A DNA stretch of 64,000 bases from Halobacteria archaeon HArc-gm2. Lineage in GTDB: Archaea; Halobacteriota; Halobacteria; Halobacteriales; Haloarculaceae. The notes under the pieces are model-generated. The model saw nothing but the letters and a program-made list of their open reading frames with translations. It searched no databases and was not told where the DNA came from. The position numbers and the translations under genes are program-made. This document shows, in pieces, positions 35,185 through 44,227 of this stretch (position 1 is its first letter; every line of letters begins with the position of its first letter). The stretch covers positions 101,332 through 165,331 of the forward strand of contig JAOPKE010000010.1 of NCBI GenBank assembly GCA_025517465.1, written 5' to 3'.

Positions 35185-36297
35185 ATGAGTCACGTAGAAG
35201 TAGAACACGTAACGAAACAGTTCGGCGACGTCACGGCGGTCGACGACGTGACGTTCACCGCCGAGGAGGGGGAGTTCGTCTCCCTGCTCGGCCCCAGCGG
35301 TTGTGGGAAGACCACCACACTGCGCATGATCGCGGGCCTGGAGATGCCGACCGAGGGAGCGATCCGGATCGGCGGCGAGGACGTCACCGACCGGCCGGCG
35401 TACGAACGCGAGATCGGGATGGTGTTCCAGCACTACGCGCTGTTCCCCCACAAGTCGGTCGGCGAGAACGTCGGCTTCCCGCTCAAGATGCGGGGCGTCC
35501 CGGCCGCCGAACGGCGCGAACGCGTCGCAGAGGTCCTGGAACGCGTGCGCCTCCCCGACGTGATGGACCGGTCGCCGGAGGAACTGTCGGGCGGCCAGCA
35601 ACAGCGCGTCGCCCTCGCGCGGGCGCTGGTGTTCGAACCCGACGTCCTGTTGATGGACGAGCCGCTGTCGGCCCTGGACCGCGTCCTCCGCGAACAGATG
35701 CGGGTCGAGGTCCAGCGCATCCAGCGCGAGTTCGACATCACGACCATCTACGTCACCCACGACCAGGCGGAGGCCTTCGCGATGTCCGACCGCGTGGCGG
35801 TCCTCGACGAGGGACACCTCGCCCAGCAGGGCCGGCCCCTCGACATCTACGAGAGTCCGCAGACGAAGTTCGTCGCGAACTTCATCGGCGAGTCCACGAC
35901 CCTTTCGGGCACCGTCGCCGACCGCGACGGGAAGCGACTGCTCGAAACCGACGCCGGCGTCACCTTCGAACTCCCGGCGGCGCCCGGTCTCGCCGACGAC
36001 CGCATGACCGTCTACCTCCGTGCCGAGAAGCTGGGTATCTCGCCCGACTCGTCCGGGGCGACCAACGAGTTCCCCGCGACGATCGCCACGACGAACTACC
36101 TCGGCGAGAAGACCCAGTTCTTCTGTACGCTCGCGGACGGGACCGAGCTCGTGGTCGCCGAGCAGGGGTTCACCGCGCTCGACGCCTACGACGCCGGTGA
36201 TACCGTGTACGTCACTATCGATCCCGCGGACCTGGTCGTCGCCCGCGACCCGGGCCAGGACGAATCGAACACCGCCGTCGACGAGTCGGTAGCATGA
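35185..36297 (+). CDS. Polyamine-type ABC transporter ATP-binding protein (PotA-like)
   Basis: 370 residues. Walker A GPSGCGKTT (about 36-44), signature LSGGQQQRVALARAL, Walker B VLLMDEPLSALDRVL and switch His in YVTHDQAEA. The C-terminal TOBE-type domain starts around residue 240 (SGTVADRDGKRLLETDAG). It follows the binding-protein gene by 52 bp and overlaps the next permease by 4 bp. It powers uptake through the two permeases encoded downstream. Confidence 0.92.
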   Translation: MSHVEVEHVTKQFGDVTAVDDVTFTAEEGEFVSLLGPSGCGKTTTLRMIAGLEMPTEGAIRIGGEDVTDRPAYEREIGMVFQHYALFPHKSVGENVGFPLKMRGVPAAERRERVAEVLERVRLPDVMDRSPEELSGGQQQRVALARALVFEPDVLLMDEPLSALDRVLREQMRVEVQRIQREFDITTIYVTHDQAEAFAMSDRVAVLDEGHLAQQGRPLDIYESPQTKFVANFIGESTTLSGTVADRDGKRLLETDAGVTFELPAAPGLADDRMTVYLRAEKLGISPDSSGATNEFPATIATTNYLGEKTQFFCTLADGTELVVAEQGFTALDAYDAGDTVYVTIDPADLVVARDPGQDESNTAVDESVA

Positions 36298-37295
36298 GCG
36301 AGCGCCACCAGCGCGCCGCGGACAGCGCCGATCGCACCGGGTTCGAGCGGTACCGCTACCGGCTGTGGACCGGCGTCCTCCGGGCCGAACCGGTTCTGCG
36401 AGCGATTCAGGCGCTGAAGCGGCGCGAACGACTGCTCACGGCGGTCCAGGCGGGCCTGGGGATCGCCTGGATGGCCGTGTTCCTCCTCGCGCCGCTCGCG
36501 TACATCCTCGCGCTCTCGTTCTGGCAACGGGGCGCGGGCGGCGTCGTGGTCCAGGAGTTCGCGCTCGCGAACTACCAGTCGATCCTCCTCGAAGACGTGC
36601 AGTTGCTGGGGTGGCAGATCGGCAACGTCTACCTCCTGATACTCTGGCAGTCGCTCAAGTTCGGCTTCCTGACGACGGTCACGACGTTGCTGCTCGGCTA
36701 CGTCCCGGGGTACTTCCTCGGCCGGACACAGAGCAAGTACCGGTCCTTGCTCCTGTTGCTCGTCGTGCTCCCGTTCTGGGTGCCGCTGATCATCCGCTAC
36801 TACGCGTGGATCCTCGTCATGGGCAACGAGGGGATGGTGACGACGATACTCGGCTGGGTCGGCGTCGAATCCGGCGGGTTCCTCTACACCGAGGTGGCCG
36901 TCGTCACCGGCCTCGTCCAGGTGCTCCTCCCGTTCATGATACTGCCGATATACAACAGCGTCGCGAAGATAGACGACGAGTTCGTCGAGAGCGCGAAGAC
37001 GATGGGCGCGACGCCGCTGCGCGCCTTCTACGAGGTGACGCTCCCCCTCTCGTTGCCGGGGATCAGTGCCGGGTCCATCCTGGTGTTCATCCTCGCCGTC
37101 GGGAGCTTCATGGCGCCGGCCCTGCTCGGGGGCCCGGCCAACTCGATGGTCGCGAATCTCATCAGCCAGACGTTCGGTGAGAGCTTCGACTGGCCCCTCG
37201 CCAGCGCGATGGCGATCGTGTACCTCGTCGTCCTGTTCACGCTGATCACCGTGTTCAACCGCTTCGTCGGCCTCGAGGAGGTGTTCGGCGAATGA
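36294..37295 (+). CDS. Polyamine-type ABC transporter permease (PotB-like)
   Basis: 333 residues with about six transmembrane helices after a cytoplasmic N-terminus of about 50 residues. The large periplasm-side loop (GGVVVQEFALANYQSIL) and the EAA loop (ESAKTMGATPLRAFYEVTLPLSLPG, about residues 230-255) are typical of the PotB subgroup. It overlaps both neighbours by 4 bp, which couples translation of ATPase, PotB-like and PotC-like proteins. Confidence 0.9.
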   Translation: MSERHQRAADSADRTGFERYRYRLWTGVLRAEPVLRAIQALKRRERLLTAVQAGLGIAWMAVFLLAPLAYILALSFWQRGAGGVVVQEFALANYQSILLEDVQLLGWQIGNVYLLILWQSLKFGFLTTVTTLLLGYVPGYFLGRTQSKYRSLLLLLVVLPFWVPLIIRYYAWILVMGNEGMVTTILGWVGVESGGFLYTEVAVVTGLVQVLLPFMILPIYNSVAKIDDEFVESAKTMGATPLRAFYEVTLPLSLPGISAGSILVFILAVGSFMAPALLGGPANSMVANLISQTFGESFDWPLASAMAIVYLVVLFTLITVFNRFVGLEEVFGE

Positions 37296-38101
37296 GCCCG
37301 CTGCTCCCGGACGAGCGGCGGTGGGACCTGATCCGGGGCACGACGGGGCTGCTGTACCTGTTCCTGCTGTTGCCCCTGTTCGTCGTCGTGCTCGTCTCGT
37401 TCAACCCGACGCAGTACCCCACGTTTCCGCCCGACGGGTTCAGTCTCACGTGGTACGAGGCGTTCCTGACGAGTGACCGGCTCCTCGGCGCACTCTGGAA
37501 CAGCCTCGTCGTCGCCGCGGGCAGCGCCGTCGTGGCGGGCGTCGTGGGACTCGTCTCCGCGCTCGGCTTCGTCCGGCGGGAGTTCGAGTACAAGAACGTC
37601 CTCTCGAGCCTGCTGTTCCTGCCGATGCTGATCAGTCCGGTCGTCATCGGCGTCGCGCTCACCGCGTTCCTGACGGACGTCGGGATGGAGAAGAACTACA
37701 TCTTCTTGATCCTCGGGCACTCGACGCTCGTGCTCCCCTACGTGTTCGTGACCGTCCGGGCCCAGCTGTTCGGTTTCGACCGCTCGATGGAGGAAGCGGC
37801 ACTGACCCTCGGCGCGAACGAACTGGAGACGTTCGTCGAGGTCACGCTCCCGACCATCGCTCCGGGCCTCGGCGCCGGCATGTTGCTCGCCTTCGTCATC
37901 AGTTTCGGCGAGTTCACGGCGACGCAGTTCTGGGTCCAGCCCCAGACCGTCACGGCGCCCATCGAGATCTACACGATGGTCCGGACGAGCCTGACGCCGA
38001 AGATCAACGCGATGGCGACCATCCTCATGGTCATCACCGTCGGCATCCCGCTCCTGCTGGACGTGCTCCTCGGCAAGGAACTCATCCTCAAGTCGGCCTG
38101 A
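37292..38101 (+). CDS. Polyamine-type ABC transporter permease (PotC-like)
   Basis: 269 residues and six transmembrane helices. It starts with FLLLPLFVVVLVSFNP and has FPPDGFSLTWYEAFL as in PotC. The EAA loop is EEAALTLGANELETFVEVTLPTIAPG (about 165-190). It is the last gene of the transporter operon. Its TGA stop shares its last base with the first base of the palindromic element at 38101-38183. Confidence 0.9.
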   Translation: MSPLLPDERRWDLIRGTTGLLYLFLLLPLFVVVLVSFNPTQYPTFPPDGFSLTWYEAFLTSDRLLGALWNSLVVAAGSAVVAGVVGLVSALGFVRREFEYKNVLSSLLFLPMLISPVVIGVALTAFLTDVGMEKNYIFLILGHSTLVLPYVFVTVRAQLFGFDRSMEEAALTLGANELETFVEVTLPTIAPGLGAGMLLAFVISFGEFTATQFWVQPQTVTAPIEIYTMVRTSLTPKINAMATILMVITVGIPLLLDVLLGKELILKSA

Positions 38102-38183
38102 TAGTGGTGGTTGTAAGCCCCTCCCGGCGTCCGGCCGAACTGCGTGAGGCCGGACGCCGGGAAAAAGTTACAACCACCACTAT
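38101..38183 (-). repeat. 83-bp palindromic element, copy 2
   Basis: Same outer arms as the copy at 23415-23496 (ATAGTGGTGGTTGTAA and its complement). The inner stem is different: TCCCGGCGTCCGGCC pairs perfectly with GGCCGGACGCCGGGA. The inter-stem spacers are GCCCC and AAAAG, so this copy lies in the opposite orientation on the chromosome. Relative to the gene that ends at it, it has the same polarity as copy 1. It lies between convergent genes and could act as a bidirectional terminator. Confidence 0.8.
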
Positions 38184-38227
38184 GAGAGCAGGCCGACGGC
38201 TACCGCCGTCGACGATCGAATCGGCCG

Positions 38228-38761
38228 TTACCGGTCGCCGCCGTCGTTCAGTAGCGCGAAGATTTCGGAGTCGGTCTGGAACTTCAGGAGGTTGTGGACG
38301 ACGGAGTTCCGGACGTTCGAGACCACGCCGCCGTGTGCCTTGTAGAAGTCGTGGATCCACTTCGACTCGGTCTCCCGGTCCCGGAACATCATGATGGTCT
38401 TCCACTGGTACTCGCCGTTCGAGATGAAGTACATCAGCGTGTGCCGGTCGTCCATGATGTACTCCATGGCCGCTCGCCATTCGTCGCCGAAGTTCCGGGC
38501 GTCGAACTTGAACTCGAACAGCGCGAAGTTGAAGAACTGCTCGTTCGGGAGGATGGCCTCCCGGAACACGCCGGCGTCCCGCATCCGGCGTATCCGCTCG
38601 CTCACCGTCACGTGAGAGATGTCGATGTCGTGCTCCGTCTCGAGGACGTCCGCCATCTCCCGCGAGGACATCTGCGGGTCCTCGGAGAGTTCCTGCAGTA
38701 TCTTGATGTCCCGTTCCTTGAACTCCCAGTCTACCTCGTCTTGGCTCGTACTGTCTACCAT
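38228..38761 (-). CDS. Lrp/AsnC-like winged-HTH regulator
   Basis: 177 residues. The N-terminal HTH is KERDIKILQELSEDPQMSSR followed by VTVSERIRRMRDAG. The C-terminal part (FALFEFKFDAR; HTLMYFISNGEYQWKTIMMF) resembles a ligand-sensing alpha/beta domain. A strong Shine-Dalgarno run (GGAGG) lies 5 bp before the ATG, unusual among the leaderless genes around it, so this message has a 5' leader. It sits between the transporter operon and the aminotransferase-dehydrogenase operon and is divergent from the latter, making it the obvious candidate to control both. Confidence 0.8.
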   Translation of the reverse strand: MVDSTSQDEVDWEFKERDIKILQELSEDPQMSSREMADVLETEHDIDISHVTVSERIRRMRDAGVFREAILPNEQFFNFALFEFKFDARNFGDEWRAAMEYIMDDRHTLMYFISNGEYQWKTIMMFRDRETESKWIHDFYKAHGGVVSNVRNSVVHNLLKFQTDSEIFALLNDGGDR

Positions 38762-38864
38762 GGATACCTCCTACCGAGGGGCCCCACCGTTGCGGCCCGA
38801 CCCGGTAGCTTTTTCTCCATCACTTATCATTGTTATCCTGTAACGGAATAATACTTACCATACT

Positions 38865-40187
38865 ATGTCTGAACAACCAGATGTCCCGCCAGACAATGCG
38901 GCGGTGGTCGAGGGATACGACGAGTACGTGATGCCGATCTGGAAGTCGCTCAACGTCCCCGTAGACCGCGCCTCGGGGTGTACGCTCGTCGACTTCGAGG
39001 GGAACGAGTACCTCGACGTGTTCTCGGGTATCTCCGTCGCGAACGTCGGGCACAACGACGAGACCGTGACCGAGGCGGCGAAGGCACAGCTCGACGAGTT
39101 CGTCCACGGCTGTTCGTACGTCCACCCCAACGGACCAGTCGTCGAACTGGCCGAGCGCCTCGCCGAAGTGACGCCCGGAGACCTGCAGAAGTCCTTCTTC
39201 TGTAACTCCGGGACGGAAGCCGTCGAGGGAGCGATCAAACTGGCCCGCAAGTACACGGGAAGCAAGGAGGTCGTCGCCCTGGAGATGGGGTTCCACGGTC
39301 GAACCCTGGGCAGCCTCGCACTGACGGGGAACCACAGCTACAAGCACGGGATGGCGCCGACCATCAACGACGTCACCCACGCGCCGGCGCCCTATCAGTA
39401 CCGGTCCGAGTACGGCGACCGCTCGGAAGCGGCGTTCGCCGAGGCCGCCGCCGCCGAACTCGAACGCGTGATCGGGACCCACACGAGCGGCGACCTCGCG
39501 GCGGTCGTCGTCGAACCGGTGATGGGCGAGGGCGGTATCGTCGTCCCGCCGGCGGACTACCTCTCGCGAGTCGCAGACGTCGCCCGCGACCACGGCGGTC
39601 TGTTCGTCCTCGACGAAGTCCAGACCGGCTACGGCCGCACCGGCGAGTTCTGGGCGAGCGACCACTTCGACGTCACGCCGGACATCCTCACCCAGGCGAA
39701 GGGGATCGCCAACGGCCTCCCGCTCGGGGCGTTCACGGCGCCCGCGGAGATCGCGGACGCGTTCGAGGCCGGCGACCACCTCTCGACGTTCGGCGGCAAT
39801 CCGGTCTGCTGTGCCGCCGCGCTGGCGACTATCGACCAGCTCGAGGACGGCGCCGTCGCGAACGCCCGCGAACAGGGCGCCTGGCTCACCGACGCTCTCG
39901 CCGAACTCGAGGCGCTCGAATCGGTGGGCGACACGCGCGGCCTCGGGTTGATGCAGGGCGTCGAACTGGTCGACCCCGCCGAGTCCGGACCCGGCGACGC
40001 GCCGGCGCCGGCGGCGGACCTCGCGAGTCGCGTCGGCGATCGGCTGCGCGAACAGGGCGTCGTCATCGGCGTCGGCGGCTACTACAAGAACGTGATCCGC
40101 TTCCAGCCGCCGCTGACTATCGAACGCCAGCAGCTTCGACGGGCCGTCGAGGAACTGCGCGCCGCGATCGAGACGGAACAGCGCTGA
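38865..40187 (+). CDS. Class III aminotransferase (4-aminobutyrate / omega-amino acid type)
   Basis: 440 residues. [58 protein letters not shown], and the PLP lysine Lys279 in [14 protein letters not shown] are all in place. It is the first of four tightly spaced genes (glutamate dehydrogenase, thiolase, aldehyde dehydrogenase). A transaminase beside an NAD-dependent semialdehyde dehydrogenase and a glutamate-recycling dehydrogenase is the classic layout for GABA or 5-aminovalerate breakdown. The promoter region is shared with the divergent Lrp-like gene; AATAATACTTA lies about 20 bp upstream. Confidence 0.87.
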   Translation: MSEQPDVPPDNAAVVEGYDEYVMPIWKSLNVPVDRASGCTLVDFEGNEYLDVFSGISVANVGHNDETVTEAAKAQLDEFVHGCSYVHPNGPVVELAERLAEVTPGDLQKSFFCNSGTEAVEGAIKLARKYTGSKEVVALEMGFHGRTLGSLALTGNHSYKHGMAPTINDVTHAPAPYQYRSEYGDRSEAAFAEAAAAELERVIGTHTSGDLAAVVVEPVMGEGGIVVPPADYLSRVADVARDHGGLFVLDEVQTGYGRTGEFWASDHFDVTPDILTQAKGIANGLPLGAFTAPAEIADAFEAGDHLSTFGGNPVCCAAALATIDQLEDGAVANAREQGAWLTDALAELEALESVGDTRGLGLMQGVELVDPAESGPGDAPAPAADLASRVGDRLREQGVVIGVGGYYKNVIRFQPPLTIERQQLRRAVEELRAAIETEQR

Positions 40188-40210
40188 ACGACCCGGACAC
40201 GACACAGTAC

Positions 40211-41482
40211 ATGGCAACACAGCGAACCCAGACCGACGACACCAGCACCGCACTCGCCACCGCACGACGCCAGCTCGAACGGGCAGCAGCGGAGACCGAC
40301 GTGAACGAGCAGGTAGTCGAACGACTGAAACACCCCTCGAAGCTGTTACGGGTCGCGGTTCCACTCGAACGTGACGACGGCAGCGTCGAGGTGTTCGAAG
40401 GGTACCGTGCCCAGCACGACGACGTCCGCGGTCCGTACAAGGGCGGCCTCCGCTATCATCCCCACGTCACGGCCGACGAGTGCATCGGGCTGTCGATGTG
40501 GATGACCTGGAAGTGCGCCGTCATCGACATCCCGTTCGGTGGCGCCAAGGGCGGCGTCGTCGTCGACCCGACGGACCTCTCTCCCGAGGAGAAAGAACGA
40601 CTGACGCGCCGATTCGCGGAAGAGATCCGGGACTTCGTCGGGCCGACGACGGACATCCCCGCCCCGGATATGGGGACCGACGCCCAGACCATGGCCTGGT
40701 TCATGGACGCCTACAGCATGCAGGAAGGAGAGACTGTCCCCGGTGTCGTCACCGGGAAGCCGCGCGTCATCGGCGGCAGTTACGGCCGCGAGGAAGCGCC
40801 GGGACGGAGCGTCGCCATCGTCACGCGCGCCGCTGCCGAGTACTACGACGTGTCGCTCGACGGGCTGCGCGTCGCCGTCCAGGGGTACGGGAGCGTCGGT
40901 GCGAACGCCGCGCGCTGTCTCGACGACTGGGGCGCCGACGTCGTCGCCGTGAGCGACGTCAACGGCGCCATCCACGACCCGGACGGCCTCGACACCTGGG
41001 CCGTGCCGTCCCACGAGGAGGAACCAGAGGCCGTCACGACCTGCGACGCGCCCGAGACGATCTCGTCGTCTGCCATCCTCGAACTCGACGTCGACGTGCT
41101 CGTGCCCGCCGCGGTCGGCAACGTCCTGACCGCGTCGAACGCCCCCGACGTTCAGGCCGACTTCGTCGTCGAGGGCGCGAACGGTCCGACGACGGCCGCG
41201 GCCGACGAGATCTTCGACGAGCGTGGCGTCCCGGTCGTTCCCGACATCCTGGCGAACGCCGGCGGCGTCGCCGTGTCCTACTTCGAGTGGCTCCAGCACA
41301 TCAACCGCCACTCCTGGTCGGCCGAGCGCGTCGACGAGGAACTGGAGTCCAAGATGCTCTCGGCGTGGGACGCCGTCGTCGAAGCGGCCGAGGCACGAGA
41401 CGTGACCTGGCGCGTGGCGGCGTACATCGTCGCACTGTCCCGAATCGCCGAGGCGAAAGACACCCGCGGACTGTGGCCCTGA
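40211..41482 (+). CDS. Glu/Leu/Phe/Val dehydrogenase family, probable glutamate dehydrogenase
   Basis: 423 residues. The substrate-binding lysines lie in [14 protein letters not shown] and [13 protein letters not shown], and the catalytic Asp region in [13 protein letters not shown]. The Rossmann motif is [13 protein letters not shown] (around 222-234). Length and motifs fit hexameric glutamate dehydrogenase. Inside this operon it would oxidise the glutamate formed by the aminotransferase, regenerating 2-oxoglutarate and releasing ammonium. A role on a branched-chain amino acid cannot be excluded. Confidence 0.88.
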   Translation: MATQRTQTDDTSTALATARRQLERAAAETDVNEQVVERLKHPSKLLRVAVPLERDDGSVEVFEGYRAQHDDVRGPYKGGLRYHPHVTADECIGLSMWMTWKCAVIDIPFGGAKGGVVVDPTDLSPEEKERLTRRFAEEIRDFVGPTTDIPAPDMGTDAQTMAWFMDAYSMQEGETVPGVVTGKPRVIGGSYGREEAPGRSVAIVTRAAAEYYDVSLDGLRVAVQGYGSVGANAARCLDDWGADVVAVSDVNGAIHDPDGLDTWAVPSHEEEPEAVTTCDAPETISSSAILELDVDVLVPAAVGNVLTASNAPDVQADFVVEGANGPTTAAADEIFDERGVPVVPDILANAGGVAVSYFEWLQHINRHSWSAERVDEELESKMLSAWDAVVEAAEARDVTWRVAAYIVALSRIAEAKDTRGLWP

Positions 41483-41483
41483 C

Positions 41484-42641
41484 ATGACGGGCACGACCGA
41501 ACCCAGTGACACGACGCCCGTCGTCGTCGGCGCAGTCCGAACACCGCTCGGGAAGGCCAACGGCGCGTTCGCCGAGACCCGGAGCGAGGACCTCTCCGTG
41601 CCGCTGGTCGACGAACTCCTGGCGAGCGCGTCTCTCCCCGGGTCCCTCGTCGACGACCTGCTGTGGGGCTGTGCCCAGCAGCGCGACGAACAGGGCAACA
41701 ACCTCGCCCGCGTCGTCGCGCTCCTCTCGGACCTCGGCGAGACGGTGCCGGGGGCCACGATCAACCGCTGGTGCGCGTCGTCGGCAGAGTCACTCATGCG
41801 AGCGGCCGACGCCGTCGCCGCCGGCCAGCGTGATTGCGTCATCGCCGGTGGCGTCGAGAACATGTCCCGGGTCGCCATCGAGGGCAACGTCGACAGCGTC
41901 CACCCGGGGCTGGGAGCGGACTACGACCTGGACGCCCTGTCGATGGGCCAGACCGCCGAGGAGGTCGCCGACCGCTTCGACGTCGACCGGACGGACCAGG
42001 ACCAGTACGCCCTCCGCAGCCACCAGCGAGCAGCCGACGCGAGAGATACCGGACGCTTCGACGACGAGATCGTTCCCGTCGAGACCGCCGACGGGACGGT
42101 CGAACGCGACGAGTGTATCCGGGACGACACCTCGCTGGACCGACTGGCGGAACTCTCCCCCGTGTTCCGCGAGGACGGCACCGTCACCGCGGGCAACGCG
42201 TCCCAGATCAGTGACGGGGCTGCGGCGGTCCTCGTGACGAGCCGGGAGTTCGCCCGGGACCACGACCTCGAGGAGTTCGCCGCGATCCGATCCCACGCCG
42301 TCGCCGGCGTGGACCCCGAGATCATGGGTATCGGCCCGATACCCGCCGTCTGGTCGCTCTGTGACCGGACCGGGCGGGACCCGACCGACTACGACCTCGT
42401 CGAACTGAACGAGGCGTTCGCCAGCCAGTGTCTCTACTGTCGGCGCGAACTCGGCATCGACGAGGACCGCTTCAACGTCAACGGCGGTGCCATCGCGCTC
42501 GGTCATCCACTCGGTGCGACCGGTGCTCGGCTGCCGGTGACGCTGCTCCACGAGATGCGACGACGCGAAGCGTCCCTCGGTCTCGCGACCGAGTGCGTCG
42601 GCTACGGACAGGGCGCAGCCATCGAATTCGAACGCGACTGA
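41484..42641 (+). CDS. Thiolase family acetyl-CoA C-acyltransferase
   Basis: 385 residues starting 1 bp after the glutamate dehydrogenase stop. The acyl-accepting Cys97 lies in INRWCASSAESLMRAA, the His in GAIALGHPLGATGAR and the second Cys in ECVGYGQGAA. The usual GGGQG near the end is GYGQG here. It cleaves a 3-oxoacyl-CoA with CoA to acetyl-CoA. Its place in an omega-amino-acid operon suggests that the carbon skeleton is finally broken thiolytically, which suits a five- or six-carbon acid better than succinate. Confidence 0.88.
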   Translation: MTGTTEPSDTTPVVVGAVRTPLGKANGAFAETRSEDLSVPLVDELLASASLPGSLVDDLLWGCAQQRDEQGNNLARVVALLSDLGETVPGATINRWCASSAESLMRAADAVAAGQRDCVIAGGVENMSRVAIEGNVDSVHPGLGADYDLDALSMGQTAEEVADRFDVDRTDQDQYALRSHQRAADARDTGRFDDEIVPVETADGTVERDECIRDDTSLDRLAELSPVFREDGTVTAGNASQISDGAAAVLVTSREFARDHDLEEFAAIRSHAVAGVDPEIMGIGPIPAVWSLCDRTGRDPTDYDLVELNEAFASQCLYCRRELGIDEDRFNVNGGAIALGHPLGATGARLPVTLLHEMRRREASLGLATECVGYGQGAAIEFERD

Positions 42642-42650
42642 CGACCTCAC

Positions 42651-44018
42651 ATGACATTCGAGACGACGAATCCCGCGACTGACGAATCGCTCGCGACGTA
42701 CCAGGCCGCCGACGCCGAGACGGTCGAGGAGACGCTGTCGACGGCCAGCGACCGCTTCGACGCCTGGCGGCGGCGACCGCTTTCGGAACGCGAATCGCTC
42801 CTGGCGAACGTCGCCGACGTCCTCCGGGACGGCAAGCGCGAGTACGCCGAACGGATGACCCGGGAGATGGGCAAACCCGTCGACCAGGCGATGGCCGAGG
42901 TCGAAAAGTGCGCCTGGGTGTGCGAGTTCTACGCCGAGCGCGCCAGCGAGCACCTCCAGGACGAACACGTCGGGACGGTGCCCGGCGTCGAGAGCTACGT
43001 GTCCTACGAACCGGTCGGTCCGGTGCTGGCGGTCATGCCATGGAACTACCCGTTCTGGCAGGTGTTCCGCTTCGCAGCCCCGCACCTCACCGCCGGCAAC
43101 GTCGGCGTCCTCAAACACGCACCCAACGTCTTCGGCTGCGCCCGGGACATCGAGTCCATCTTCCGTGCGGCCGGCTACCCCGAGGGCGTGTTCACGTCGC
43201 TCCAGGCCGACACCGACCAGGTCGCGGACGTCATCGCCGACGACCGGATCCGCGCGGTCACGCTCACGGGCAGTACCCGCGCCGGCCGCGCCGTCGCCGC
43301 CCAGAGCGGCGAGCACCTGAAGAAGTGCGTCCTCGAACTCGGCGGCAGCGACCCGTTCGTCGTCCTCGACGACGCGCCGGTCGCCGACGTGGCCGCCGAG
43401 GCGGCGACTGGTCGCACCCAGAACTCCGGCCAGTCCTGCATCGCCGCCAAGCGGTTCGTCGTCCACGAGGCCGTCGCCGACGAGTTCGTCGACCGCTTCG
43501 TCGACGAGATGGCGTCGCTCACGGTCGGCGATCCGATGGACTCCGGGACCGACGTCGGTCCCCAGGCCCGCGGCGACCTCCTCGACGAGCTCCACGATCA
43601 GGTGCAGACGTCCGTGGACGCGGGAGCGACCCTCAGGACCGGCGGCGAGCCGCTCGACCGGGAAGGTCACTTCTACCCCCCGACGGTGCTGACCGACGTG
43701 CCCGACGGCTGCCCGGCGGCCGACGAAGAGCTGTTCGGCCCGGTGGCGGCCGTCTTCGTCGTCTCGGACGAGGAGGAAGCGGTCCGCGTCGCGAACGACA
43801 CCAACTTCGGGCTCGGTGCGAGCGTCTGGACGGCCGACCCGGCTCGCGGGGAAGCCCTCGCGCCCCGGATCGAGTCGGGCAACGTCTTCGTCAACCAGTT
43901 CACGAAGTCCGACCCGCGCGTCCCCTTCGGCGGCACGAAAGACTCCGGCTACGGGACGGAACTCTCCCACCACGGCATCCGCGAGTTCACGACGAAGAAG
44001 ACCGTCTGGGTCGAGTGA
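42651..44018 (+). CDS. Aldehyde dehydrogenase family, succinate/glutarate-semialdehyde type
   Basis: 455 residues. MPWNYPFWQVFRFAAPHL is the N-terminal family motif, Glu229 lies in LELGGSDPFVV and the catalytic Cys263 in NSGQSCIAAKRFVV. The C-terminal VNQFTKSDPRVPFGG is characteristic of the short succinate-semialdehyde dehydrogenases. It oxidises the semialdehyde made by the operon's aminotransferase to the acid with NAD(P). It starts 9 bp after the thiolase gene. The sequence cannot decide between succinate- and glutarate-semialdehyde. Confidence 0.88.
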   Translation: MTFETTNPATDESLATYQAADAETVEETLSTASDRFDAWRRRPLSERESLLANVADVLRDGKREYAERMTREMGKPVDQAMAEVEKCAWVCEFYAERASEHLQDEHVGTVPGVESYVSYEPVGPVLAVMPWNYPFWQVFRFAAPHLTAGNVGVLKHAPNVFGCARDIESIFRAAGYPEGVFTSLQADTDQVADVIADDRIRAVTLTGSTRAGRAVAAQSGEHLKKCVLELGGSDPFVVLDDAPVADVAAEAATGRTQNSGQSCIAAKRFVVHEAVADEFVDRFVDEMASLTVGDPMDSGTDVGPQARGDLLDELHDQVQTSVDAGATLRTGGEPLDREGHFYPPTVLTDVPDGCPAADEELFGPVAAVFVVSDEEEAVRVANDTNFGLGASVWTADPARGEALAPRIESGNVFVNQFTKSDPRVPFGGTKDSGYGTELSHHGIREFTTKKTVWVE

Positions 44019-44227
44019 CGGCATCCGGCTGACTATCTCCGGTGGCGCGTCGCTCCCGGCCAGTTGCTATCGGACAGTTCCGACGACGTCGCTGCTGGAT
44101 CGCATCGGGACGAGAGACGCGCCTTCCCCATTGTACGACGCTCTGGACGTCGAACCGTTCGAATCTCCCTCGCGGGAGCGACTGCGAGCGAGCGACCCGA
44201 CGAATGCCAGGTCCGTCGTGGGCCTCC

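Noticed and set aside
41790..44024. A 744-codon minus-strand open frame
   Set aside because: Antisense to the thiolase and aldehyde dehydrogenase genes, which carry all their catalytic residues.
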